Source: Oryza sativa Japonica Group
Taxonomy: Eukaryota > Streptophyta > Magnoliopsida > Poales > Poaceae
Length of the DNA stretch: 64,000 nucleotides
Reading direction: 5' to 3'
Assembly (NCBI RefSeq): GCF_034140825.1
Contig: NC_089039.1
Span: 15,114,001-15,178,000, forward strand
The notes under the pieces: model-generated
Seen by the model: only the letters and a program-made list of their open reading frames with translations
Told to the model about the DNA's origin: nothing
The model's database searches: none
Translations under genes and position numbers: made by a program
Shown here: positions 36,475-47,160 of the stretch, in pieces
Numbering within the stretch: position 1 is the first letter of the stretch
How the letters are laid out: each line of letters opens with the position of its first letter

Positions 36475-38689
36475 CTCTCAGTCTCTCACTCACACACTCT
36501 TTCTAAGCCTTGTGGTGTGCAGCTAGCTAGCTACCATGGAGCATTGCAATGGAGGAGTGCCTCTCTTTGTAAGGTGTTGGCAATGGCAAATTGGCAAGTG
36601 GGTGAGTATAGCAGAAGAATTTCTGAGCTGATGAACAATGATGAAATGGTGAGTTGCTCTGAAACACTCTGCAGATTGTGACACCAAGAAAGGACCCAAT
36701 TAAGCCTGTACCGGCCTCAGCATCATCATCATAGCAATTGTACTAATGTAGTTGCGGTTGCAATGATCAGGGCAAATTTCTTTAGCATTTAAGAAATACA
36801 AATGGTACACACATGGAAAACAGCACAAAGGTTTTTTACTTGTCAAAGTTGCCCAGATAAATCAAGTTAATTTGGGCCAAATTGTATATGCATTGCCTTG
36901 ATTGTTGTATGTACAAAGGGAAAGAAAGCGATATGATTGTTTAGACTTTAGAAACTTATGCATTGGTTGTGTTCTGGGCTCGCGAACTTGTACGGTGCTA
37001 AAGAATAGTGCCAGGTTTGCACTTTCGTTATGTTAAACCTATCTCTACTACTCTGTCCTACTCATTACCCTGCCTTTTTTAGAGCACCCTTATGATCTCA
37101 TGGGTCTTTTCCTTTTAAAACCTAGCTACAACTTTACAGCAAAGTTGGGGAATATTCCGCTCCTTTCGAACTACCACGCATAGTGAAATTTCCCTTTATT
37201 GATAGGGAACATTGCTGATATCACTCCATGAAACTATGGGAATTAATATCATTAACTAATGTCATAGGCAGAGTGTGCATATTGTTCTCCCGCGAAAGAA
37301 AAAAAATGCGCTTGGTATACCTATATCCAACACCTGGATATTTTTAACTTTTTAGTATCTTTACTATTATAAAAGTTGAGTCGTCGTACTTCCATCTCTT
37401 CTCACTGCTCATGCAACCTGTTTGTATGCTGCTTCCCACATATATAGTGTGCGCAATAATTGCATGATCCAGTGCTTTATTCTCAATTCACCCTCCAGTC
37501 CATTCCTAATCGACTCAATTATATGGGTCTAGTCCGTTACAATGTATGGATATGTTAATAATATTTTAGAAAATGAACATAAATTTGATTTATGTCCGTA
37601 AATTTTTGCCTTTAATTAATTTTAGTCACTAGCACAGATATAAATGGAGGGGCGATGGTTTGTTAAAGATGTTCTCTCAGCTGTCTGTCTGGATGTCCCA
37701 TCATCTGCCTCGCGTAACAAACAGTAAGGTGCATCCATCCGGGTATTTCGTTAAGTACAGGAAGGTGCATGAACTGGCTAGTGCAAGCTCTATTGCGCTA
37801 GCTCCAGGACTCCAGCAAAGATTATGCTATGCCTACCTGGATAGGGCTAGCTATATCTCCACTCTACTTTGCATCAGACTTTAATAGTGTTGCCTCTTTT
37901 GATGTTCAAAACAATAATTGGCAAGACAAGTTCTCAACTCAGGGAGTACTATGATCTGAAAAAAAGAGAAATTGCACCATGAAGCTGTTGTTGTGCAGCT
38001 GCATAAAGCTGGCAGTGTTGTCAATTTTGTGATGCCCAACATGCAAGGATTGAATGGGGGAACAAGGAAACGATACAATTTTTATTAGTCTTATAGAAAC
38101 GGTTCTACATTTATGAATTTAACTATATATTTAGTAGCAACTTCAATATGACACATACAAACATTAGAAAACTAAATTTTACAGTCAGAAACAATCAAAA
38201 ATGATATCGATTTTTTTTAATGAAAACGGCATCGGTATGGTCAAAAAAATTTCCGTACCATTTTCATCCATACACCTGGTCTAAAAATTAGAGGCAATAG
38301 AGCATCTTGAGCCCGTGGGCAGTTACAGGTTGTGAGTCAAAGGTGAGATCCAATATACAAGGGCATGTGTCATATATAAGACACCAATAACTTCTGCCTT
38401 GGCCCAAGTAGATAGTCCCACGAGTGACACCAACAAGTCTTTCCTTGTGACACTAGTCTATAAATTGCTTTACACTTTAGCTAGACAAGCTAGCCCATTT
38501 GGACATGGATAGCCCGACAACAGCTAACAAATTAGCTATTGGAAGTCTAAAACTCAAGCTATTTGATTCAAGTCTAGACTGACGTCGTCTTGTTTCAACA
38601 TGTGATAAAGTGAAACACAGTCATGGAAGTAGCTAGGTTTGTATTTCCTTACACGTCGGAGCCCCCAATTCCATATCCAATTTGTATCT
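36475..38689. other. Spacer, no gene seen
   Basis: Upstream of the OVATE gene. It is AT-rich, with only short, unpersuasive open frames and no clear inverted or tandem repeats. Confidence 0.5.
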
Positions 38690-39970
38690 TTATTTTTTTT
38701 TATCTTTTTTAAGAAAGTTCACCGGGGGGAGAACTGCCTCACCTGTATTTTCATTGCAAGGGAGGTAAAGTTCAGGTTTCATTACAAATCAAGAGATCAA
38801 AGGGAGGAAGAGATGATTTCTTTCCAAGCTGAAAAAGCATTCATATCCTCCACGATTAGCCGCTCAGTCCAAAGAGTAGCGTCGTCGATGCACCTCACGA
38901 TCAACCTGCGTAGATATGTTATTTTTCCACGGAGTACCACATCATGTCGATGGTTCCAAAGGCCCCAAAAGCATAGAAGGAAGAAGACCCAGTAGTGTTT
39001 GATCGGAATTTGCAGTGGGAGCAGCAAATCCGCCATGTTCTTGACAGTCAAAATGTTGATCTGAACACTGATCAGTCTACAGAGAGCAATTGTAAAGGGG
39101 CACTGGATACATAATGTGTTAAACTGTCTCATCTGCCCCATTGCAAAGGTCACATAGTGGCAATTGTACTATTTTCTTCTTGTTGAGGTTTAGCTTGGTA
39201 GGGAGTCTTTCCTTGGCTAGGAGCCATGCGAAGAGCTGCACTTTCGAAGGTGCTTTATTCTCCCAAATGAACTTCCAGTTGTTGCACAGCTGCACAGGTC
39301 TATGTCATCGCACACGGCGTAGTAAATTTGTTTGGTCTGCAGCAGACCTGTTGCTCCATTCATGTCCCTGATATCTAATTGTGATGTCAAGATCTGATCT
39401 TGGAGTAAAAGCCCTAGTTGGAGCAACTGATCTTCAGCCATCATCGAGAGCCTTGACACAAATTGATTTCTCAACTTCCTAGACATCGCCTGCTACACTG
39501 AAAGCATGTTTGTCCACAGAGTGCGAGTAGAGGGGCCATAATTTTCAGCCATGGTGTTCTCCCGGTACCAAAGATCATGCCAAAAAGAAGTGTGCCTAAC
39601 ATCTCCCACCTTAATTGTCGTAAGATTCTGCAGGTCAGGGAGAAATGCTACTAGGGAATCCCAGTGTACTCCGAGCTGACTGTCCCAGAAGAAGGATGCA
39701 TTTTTGTGTTCATTCCAAATCCAGCGTGCCCAGAAAGATTTCAGTAGAATGGATAAGCGAGTATTTTAGTCCCACCTATCCGTTGAGTTGGGCACTTGAT
39801 CAATTTCTCTAATATGAAGTACTTTGCTTTGGTTTGGCACTATTTCTATATATTTTGTGCCCTCGAGGGATGTTCTTTGTTATGGTGCATAGCAGGCTGG
39901 GTGCTGCTAACCATCAGAATACGTGGAGAAGGCTTCTAGTTCATTTATTGGAGTTACAACTTCTTGAGAT
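38690..39970 (-). mobile_element. LINE 3' part (reverse-transcriptase zinc-binding region)
   Basis: Minus-strand remnant. A T run at 38,691-38,706 is the complement of the poly-A tail. Minus-strand translation gives the plant LINE zf-RVT region: a hydrophobic helix then LNLNKKKIVQLPLCDLCNGA (about 39,190-39,130), then WGLWNHRHDVVLRG, LRRLIVRCIDDATLWTERL and NAFSAWKEII. Upstream minus-strand pieces (VSRLSMMAEDQLLQLGLLLQ ... YYAVCDD) fit the region after the reverse transcriptase. Stops and frame changes break it. The polymerase and endonuclease parts are absent, so this is a 5'-truncated dead copy; the far end is approximate. Confidence 0.8.
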
Positions 39971-40449
39971 CTTTTGATTCCAAAGAAGTTGCAGCTGCTA
40001 AAAGTTTCATCAAACAAGCCCCTAATCTCCTTCCACAGTGTAAGGTTCACCCTTAAAAAAATAGTGATGTTGCTATATACACATGTTTATGTAGCACTAA
40101 TTTTAATGTAGTGCTTTACAATTTAATTTACCAATTAGACAAATGGTATTGATACGATGAAACGATTTTTTAAAAGAAAACTTAATTTCTCATTTATTTT
40201 TTTTACTGTCGATATGCATTAATGGTTCACTTGAAGACATGATTGTTGATGAGAGTTGACAGTGACACCATTGACCTAAAACTCTTCATCCGTCTCCTCC
40301 ATCCTTAAATAAACAAATATATGCAATTTTAATTATACAGTACTAGGGAAGTGTGGTGATGCCAGTAGCCAGACGCACAGGGAGAGACGACAGCCAGGAT
40401 CAACATCAGAGCAAAAGAGTGTGACAGAGGAGGATGGAAAGTGAGGCCC

Positions 40450-40690
40450 CGTTCGTTTCTTATGTAGAGGCAGGATGAAATTTTAGATTCTCGTGGCATG
40501 CTTTTCAAACTATTAAACGATACATTCCGTGCGAAAACTTTCTATATGAAAGTTGCTCTAAAATATCATATTAATCCATTTTTCAAGTTTGTAATAATTA
40601 AAACTCAATTAATCACACGTTATTACCACCTTGTTTTACGTGAAATACTTAATCTTTATCTTCATCTTCAGAAGATTTAAAGGGAATGCT
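40450..40690 (+). mobile_element. MITE copy
   Basis: It starts near 'gaggccccgttcgtttctta' and contains 'ctttctatatgaaagttgct' and 'cttaatctttatcttcatct'. See the inverted relative at 33,775-34,040. The spacer 39,971-40,449 shows no gene. Confidence 0.6.
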
Positions 40691-41264
40691 AGGGATAACT
40701 TTGTCATTCGCCTCTAAAATGTAATCAATAAAAATGATTAATAATGGTAAATACTAAGGCGAAATAACAGATGTGGTATAGATGTGATAATTTGGGTGCT
40801 CCTTATGGTACAACAAGGAAGTGCTAACTTTTTATTTTGGCGTTAGTTGGAATAATAATAATTGATAGTTGTCCTGTCGGTTTAGTTTAATAAAATGGTT
40901 AGATTAATATAGGTGGACAGCACTGCAATTAGTATTGCCTCTAGGTTAGTAATAATTATCATTTTAGATAAGGATATGGTTTTAAAAAGACAACTTTGAT
41001 AACTACTTTTTATAACATATATAGAAATATCAACAAATATATAATTGTATCAAAATATTTTAACACTAATTTATGTATATGGTTCCCATACTTTTATGAC
41101 AAATATTTTAGAAATTATTTATAGTAAAAAAATTAAAATTTAACATCAATTTTGTCCAAAATACAAATATTATTAACATAAAGGGAGTACTCTATAATAA
41201 GATAAGTGCAAGTTAATTAATCACTCCTGTTGCAAATTGACCAAACAAGTAAGGTGGTGTTTGG

Positions 41265-41570
41265 ATCCAGAGATTTAACTTTAATCTCTGTATTTAGACA
41301 TTAATTTAGAGTGTTAAATATAGACTACTTACAAAACTAATTATATAAATGAAAGCTAATTTGCCAGACAAATTTTTTAAGCCTAATTAATCTATAATTA
41401 GAGAATGTTTACTGTAGCATCACATAGGCTAATCATGAATTAATTAGGCTCAATAGATTCGTCTCGTGAATTAGTCCAAGATTATGGATGGGTTTTATTA
41501 ATAGTCTACGTTTAATATTTATAATTAGTGTCCAAACATCCGATGTGACCGGGACTTAAAAGTTTTAGTC
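41265..41570. mobile_element. MITE with 'tttactgtagcatcacat' core
   Basis: Ends 'gtgtttggatccagagattt' and 'agtgtccaaacatccgatgt' are imperfect inverted repeats. Inner phrases 'gaatgtttactgtagcatca' and 'gattcgtctcgtgaattag' mark a very common grass MITE; a diverged relative lies at 6,430-6,740. Confidence 0.65.
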
Positions 41571-41767
41571 CCATCTAAATAGGGTCTAAGACTACTTGAT
41601 TGGAGGTTGCGAATGAAGTCAAGTTTTCCAAAAACATTTCAAATTTTGCTAATTGTACTCTTCCATTTTCAAAACAGAGGAGGGGACAGGGGAGGTAGGT
41701 GCGCTGCTAACATCTTGAGCGAGAGCACTCCCTGGTGCCGCCGGCAGAGCTTCCTAACGTCACATAG

Positions 41768-41913
41768 GGTGTGTTTAGTTCACGCTAAAATTAGTAGTTT
41801 GATTGAAATTGGAACGATGTGACGAAAAAGTTGGAAGTTTGCGTGTGTAGGAAAATTTTGATGTGATGAAAAAGTTGGAAGTTTAAAAAAAAAATGGGAA
41901 CTAAACCAGGCCA
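41768..41913. mobile_element. Tourist-like MITE
   Basis: Left end 'gggtgtgtttagttcacgct' and right end 'gggaactaaaccaggcc' are inverted. The inner phrase 'tgatgtgatgaaaaagttggaagttt' is duplicated ('gacgaaaaagttggaagttt'). This matches an abundant rice MITE of the GTTTAGTTCACGC type. Confidence 0.65.
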
Positions 41914-42139
41914 TACTTGCATCCTTTGTCTGCTGGGCTGCCTGCAGTGTTCCAGCGAAAAAGATTGAACCATGTAGAATTGATGACTCGACTGGCCCAT
42001 CCGACGTACTCCCTCCTTTTCAAATTATTTATTGTTCTAACTACATTCAAACAAAATATAAAGCTTAAAAGCTATAGTAAATTACCGAGGTATCTCTATT
42101 AAGAACTGTTGAATGAGATTAAGTTATAGTAGCATGCAA

Positions 42140-42330
42140 AACAAAAAAAAAGTCATAAGTGCATGATTGATTGAGTTTTAATTATTACAACTTTAAAAAT
42201 AAATTTATTTGATATTTTAAAGTAACTTCTAATAAAAGATTTTAGCACGAAACACACTGTTTAACAATTTAAAATATGTGTTAATGAAAATCAAGATAAA
42301 AATATGCATTTTACTTATAAAAGAACGCAG
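42140..42330. mobile_element. MITE remnant
   Basis: 'tgattgattgagttttaatt', 'agcacgaaacacactgttta' and the end 'aaaagaacgcagcc' fit the same MITE group as 33,775-34,040 but are more diverged. Confidence 0.45.
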
Positions 42331-42589
42331 CCTAACTACATAAGTATAATAGTACTTTCTTCGGCTAAGGGTATGGATTATAGTGAGGTGTGGATATTTT
42401 GACAAAATGACAAGGGGTAGTGAGGAAAGATTTTAATCAAAAGTGTTTTGGAATGTGACAGTGATGATTATTTCAAAACAACATTAAACATTATAATAAT
42501 AAGTATTTTAATATATAGAGAATAGTATTAGCTGTAGCTCCTCTTTAAAGAAAAAAGAGAGCTGTAGCTCCTATACAAGACAGGGCTTG

Positions 42590-43410
42590 AACTTATCCTC
42601 TCTCTGTCGGTGAGCGGTCACAGGCGAGGGGAAGGGAGGGGGGGGGGTTCCGGTGAGCCGTTGGGTTTATCCTGTACTTAGATTTATCATGTTGTAAATC
42701 GAGTATCTTGTACTAGGTTTTCTTCTTCCCATTTCTTGAATAGCTCAATGAAGATGCCAACATCCATCTTTTTCGTCTTGGCTGCCTGCTTCCATAGATG
42801 GCTTGAGCTCCAAATCGAGAGCTTGCTCTGGCTTGCGCCATCCAAAAGGACACTACCAGGTTCTTCACTGGTTTTGGGTCAACACATAGCATATATGTCC
42901 TTTGGTTGGAGGTCATCTTCCCCCACAGTGACGAGGTGTCGCTAGCCGTTCAAATCATCTTCGGTGAGTTTGCTATTGTCGATTTGGTGTACTTCCTTGT
43001 CTCTGGCGGTGCATTTTTCTAGGTTAGACTGATCTCTTTTTTATCGTGTTCACTTCAACCACCACTTGTGAGAGGCCCCTGTTGGGTTTGTGGCACGATG
43101 GTATCTTCTGCAGTCAACCTCCTCGTTGTCATCACCGTCAGCTTCATCGTCTTGGTCATCGGATTGGAAGAAGTGAAGCAAGGACTAGATTGCTTTTCGA
43201 TTTTCTTTTGGAGTTCTTTCTTTGCTTATTTTCAGAACATCAGTGTAACTTGTTTATTTTTGAGGGGTCTTTCAACAATTATGTTGTATGTGAATCTACC
43301 TGTTCTAGTGTAGGCAAATTAAGATCTCTATCTTTGATATGTGACGTTCACTTATGTACGTTGTATGTAACCTCCTATATTAAATAAATGATGAGTTTTT
43401 TTAAAAATAA
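42590..43410 (+). other. Mixed spacer, possibly a retroposed remnant
   Basis: A moderately GC-rich stretch with scattered short frames. It ends in 'attaaataaatgatgagttt' plus an A-rich run at about 43,400-43,412, which could be a retroposed 3' end. No domain is recognisable and no target duplication was found. 43,420-44,127 shows nothing further. Confidence 0.3.
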
Positions 43411-44127
43411 AAGAAGAAGCTCCCACACAGAAGGAGCCAAGGTCTAAAGGAGCCATCAACACTAGGCGAACAATTCAACGAACAGATGAGATCAAAGGCG
43501 AACAGCCTCCTTCCTTTTCATCTCTCCTCCCCAAATTCAACTCCATTTTAGTCTGAAATTAAATCTTCCGAATTCTTCCTCTCTGATCGCCTCCAATCCT
43601 CCATACGTACCCTCTCTCAACCTCTGCAAACTACATGATTCTCACCGGCATATGGCTCAAGCCCACACGATCGACTTGTGCTCTTGATAGTTGATACTGC
43701 TTGCCAGTTCGAGACATAAATAATGTACACAATTGGATATTTTAATAACAGATTCACAGGTACAGACAGAGACAAAAAATTCATGGCACGGTGAACACTG
43801 GCACGTACGTATATTTACTGTGATCTTCTCATTAAACGTAAACCCTCTTTTATATAACGGTGTCACAGCAAAATATACTATGACAATTGACAAACAAAAG
43901 AATATGTATAACAGTATATATATCGTATATATACACCCTGCCCTATGACTATGAGTATGTGTATTCTACCAATTTTCTATATATTTTGTACATCACGAAA
44001 AAAAAAATAAAGAAAGAAATTAAGAAAAAGGCTGGTATCCGTGGCATCTATGATTTATGAATTGAACCAGCAGATCTCCCTCTGCACCTCGATCTCCAAT
44101 CGGGCGCTTTTCCATGGCTTCCATTCC

Positions 44128-44397
44128 TCAGTTGCCGTCGCCGTTGGTGCCGCCGCTGGGGCCGGACGGCGTCACGGGGCCCCTCGGCAGCATGGAGAGC
44201 AGAAGCGGCGCGTACTTGTCGACGACGCCGGACGCGTAGTGGCCCTCCCCGTCGATGCTAGGCGCGTTCCAGCCGGCCGGCCGGAGCGGCCGCGCCGCGG
44301 ACGCCGGCTGCGGTCCGGCGACCAGGAAGACCACCATGAGCGCCACGAGCCACATGGCGACGGCACGGCTCCGGCTGCTGCTGCTCCGGGATGCCAT
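44128..44397 (-). CDS. Small secreted signalling-peptide precursor (PIP/PIPL-IDA-like)
   Basis: An 89-residue ORF starting MASRSSSSRSRAVAMWLVAL. Residues about 14-35 form a hydrophobic signal peptide (AMWLVALMVVFLVAGPQPASA). The mature part is short and ends LLLSMLPRGPVTPSGPSGG before TNGDGN. The SGPS core with Pro/Gly flanks, near the C-terminus of a small secreted precursor, is the hallmark of the PIP/PIPL and IDA-like peptide superfamily, which are processed and sensed by leucine-rich-repeat receptor kinases. The ATG at 44,397 is chosen because the upstream in-frame codons are a translated GAC/GTC microsatellite, and a TATA box lies about 140 bp upstream. Which exact peptide subfamily is uncertain, as the end is NGDGN rather than the usual GxGH or KRHN. 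Confidence 0.72.
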   Translation of the reverse strand: MASRSSSSRSRAVAMWLVALMVVFLVAGPQPASAARPLRPAGWNAPSIDGEGHYASGVVDKYAPLLLSMLPRGPVTPSGPSGGTNGDGN

Positions 44398-44408
44398 AGT
44401 TTCGCCTG

Positions 44409-44433
44409 CGACGACGACGACGACGACGACGAC
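44409..44433. repeat. (GAC/GTC)n microsatellite in peptide-gene leader
   Basis: About eight 'gac' units on the plus strand ('cgacgacgacgacgacgac'). It lies just upstream of the peptide start codon, in its 5' leader. Confidence 0.8.
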
Positions 44434-44534
44434 CAAGAAAACGAAGACGATCGAGAGGAAGCTTGCGTGAGGAGGAGGAGGAGGAGGAGTTCGAGCAGAT
44501 GGTTTGGTTGGGTGGAGATGGCGCGCGTTGGCTC

Positions 44535-44545
44535 ATATATATATA
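44535..44545 (-). promoter_or_regulatory. TATA box of the peptide gene
   Basis: TATATATATA read on the minus strand, about 140 bp before the ATG at 44,397. Confidence 0.6.
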
Positions 44546-45059
44546 GCGGTGGTGGTGGTGGCGAGTGTGGTGTGTGGAGTAGTGGAGAGGGTCAAAGGAG
44601 GAGGCTGAGGTGGAAGGGGGTCGGAATGTTCTCACGTATTGACTTGTTAACGATATCATCATCATGTGATCGATGGCTATCTCTGTGGACTTATGGACTA
44701 TGGACTTGTGGACTGTAGACTTTGGTTGCTTGCTTGAGGATGTTGTAGTATACTGGAGGGAGTATTATATTTCTGCATGCATGAGTTCGTTGAGTCTGGG
44801 CCAATTGGGACATGTGTGGGGATTTTTGTAGCAGCCTCCTTCCATTTCGGGATTATTTGCTCAGAAAGAGCGTGCCTAACTTTCGGAGGAAAACAAGATA
44901 ACCGTGCTGTCTCCCCCCACAAAAAAGAAGTTAATTGGAGGCTTTAACAGCAAAACACACTCGCGTCTTCTACTAGTGTTTGACTACCGGCCGGGGGTCC
45001 CACGTGTAGGAGTCGGTGGGCACGCAAGCAAAAAGGTCAAGGGAAGCAGGTGGACGACT

Positions 45060-45280
45060 GGACGTGCGAGACGAGAGAAGAGCCGCGCACACTGGAAGTC
45101 ACCGGTGTACAAACGTATCGCGTTCCACGCGTTGGTCCAAATTAGCCGGTGGAAAAGGCGCGGGGCCGGCCGCCACACTCCGGCCGGCTGAGCCGCACCG
45201 CCCGCGCGCGCGCTCGCTGCGTACACGTCTCCGCTACCGCGCGGGGAGCTAGCGGCTGCCTGCCAATTGGCCGGCCCGCG
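45060..45280. repeat. GC-rich duplicated block, copy 1
   Basis: The segment 'gccgcgcacactggaagtca' ... 'agccggtggaaaaggcgcgg' ... 'ctcgctgcgtacacgtctcc' ... 'tgcctgccaattgg' is repeated in the same order at 45,885-46,080. No protein domain is recognised. The flanks 44,560-45,060 and 45,280-45,885 hold no supported gene. Confidence 0.65.
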
Positions 45281-45884
45281 CGCGCGCAGCCGCGCACGAT
45301 CGTGCCCCGGGTGCGCGCACGCCGCACGGTTGGGAAATCGTGAAATCGTTGGCTCGATCGAACTGGAAAGGAGGGGAATGGGGCCGTGGCGTGTGTGTAC
45401 GCGTGACCGTGTCCGTTTTTATCTGTGCAACTGAACAAAAGGAGGGAATGCGCGCGGCACCGGCAACCTCTGAATGGGCAGACACAGGCTACTATCTCTA
45501 GGTAGCTCGAAGGATTGACGCGGTATTTTCGCGGTTCGTTGACGATCGGGGTACGGCGAGCCGAAAGGGTGGTTCGGAGTTAACGCGGGCACCGGTCGAT
45601 CACCTGTGGTGGCCAGGTAGGATAACAAAAGACGGTCAGCGACTCAGCGTGGTGTGAAGTGGTACGGAAGGAGACGACGTCGGACAGCTCGTGGGCAGCC
45701 TGGACCCACCGAGCGGGTTTGCCATTGACCTTTTGGCCCAAAAGAACAGCCCGATGGCTAAAAAAGGGCCCAATAACTACAATTAGTAAAATATTAAACA
45801 ATTACATAGTTTTAAACTAAAATAACAGCAGAATTTAGTTCATTAACCGGTATATATCTAGTACTAAGTTTAATGAAGCAGCTG

Positions 45885-46080
45885 GAACGCGCGAGGCGAG
45901 ACAGCGCACACTGGACGGCCGGCCCCGCCGAACGTACGCGTTCTACCGTCCAAAGCCGGTGGAAAAGGCAGCAGATCTTCGTGGGGTCCTCGGTTCGCGC
46001 GGCGGCCGATCGAGTACTCGCTGCGTGCGTCTCCGCTCGCGTGGCAGGGGGGCACTGGCTGACTGCCAATTGGGCAAAGG
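45885..46080. repeat. GC-rich duplicated block, copy 2
   Basis: Same order of landmarks as 45,060-45,280: 'gacagcgcacactggac', 'aaagccggtggaaaaggca', 'ctcgctgcgtgcgtctcc', 'tgactgccaattgg'. It runs directly into the NAC relic at 46,090. Confidence 0.65.
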
Positions 46081-46089
46081 AATATGAAC

Positions 46090-46380
46090 AAAATCTTCGA
46101 CTTGCCCGACCTGTTCGTCTCTCATCCAGAGGAATATGAACAAGATCTTCACGAGTCATCTGGTGCAGCATCTGCGAATCGCCGGTGTTGTCTGATTTAC
46201 AGAGGGAATTGATGAGGTGCTTAGCTGAATCGACTTCACCAAAGCCGGTAGGCTCGTGTCCTGAAGATAGCAAAAGATAAGCGTTGAAGATACCAACATG
46301 CGAGCACTAGCAGCTGCAAAACAGAGCTAGCAGTTCTCCATTACTCCTGTAATACTAGGATATTTACATTTGAAAACTAG
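46090..46380 (+). pseudogene. Relic of NAC-like gene 3' end
   Basis: The frame DLPDLFVSHPEEYEQDL at about 46,097 matches the repeat [12 protein letters not shown] of the NAC-like protein at 56,036-57,739. The downstream part ('gtgtcctgaagatagcaaa', 'agcagctgcaaaacag') matches flanks of that gene's other copies near 52,660 and 58,460. Only the C-terminal end and 3' flank remain, with a stop soon after. Confidence 0.6.
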
Positions 46381-46689
46381 AAAACACGCGGGTGGGTCGG
46401 GGCGAAACCCTAGCTATCCCCACCGCCACCCTCACCCTTCTCCCCACCTCGCCACCGCTAGAGCTCGTCGCCTAGAAAACTGAGTGGCAAGTCGGGATGG
46501 CAGTGGCAGGGCTAAAAACCGACGACCCTTTGTCTCTGGCGCGGGAGGGACGATGTGGAGCTTACGAAGCCGCCAGCGAGCTCCGGCATGGTGTCGGTGG
46601 ATTTGGCACCGCCTCGATCAGATCCGATGCCCGTGCGGCTAGATCTGGCATCCCCGCCCGGATCTGATCGGGGTCGAGCATTCGGTGCA

Positions 46690-47034
46690 GCGTGAAAGCT
46701 CGTAGATGTCACCTAGTGAGAGGTGAATAGGCGTTTTTGAAAAATACTAAAAACAATCGTAGAAGTTAATTTCAATAGGGTCTGTAACTTACTGGCAGCT
46801 CAGGTAACCAGGAACTTCTAGGGTTATTGACAAAGAACTTCCGGTGTTCAAGCAAATTTGAATGACAACTTCAAATCTGATGGAATTTTAGGCCTATCCA
46901 ATCAACATGATACATACTAAACCATGTAGGGTATTGAAAAGCACAAGGGCAAGCACATAACATTCACAAAGTAGGCAAGATAATTTTTTCCCGAAGTTCA
47001 TATTACACGGAGAATAGGATCCGTGTAATCTAAG
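46690..47034. mobile_element. LTR-retrotransposon-like fossil fragment
   Basis: The phrases 'gagaggtgaataggcgttttt' (in part), 'ccaggaacttctagggtt' and 'gaacttccggtgttcaagc' are typical of repeats in grass LTR elements. No coding domain is visible. It is a short broken remnant; family and age cannot be fixed from this. Confidence 0.35.
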
Positions 47035-47160
47035 CAACGGCACGGCATGATCAAAGAAAAATAGTTGAGGGACCAAAAAATAGACTTAATGCAGCCTTAT
47101 AAGACATTGTCCAAAGAAATGAGGGATACAAAATAGACTTGTTGCAGCCATATAAGACAC

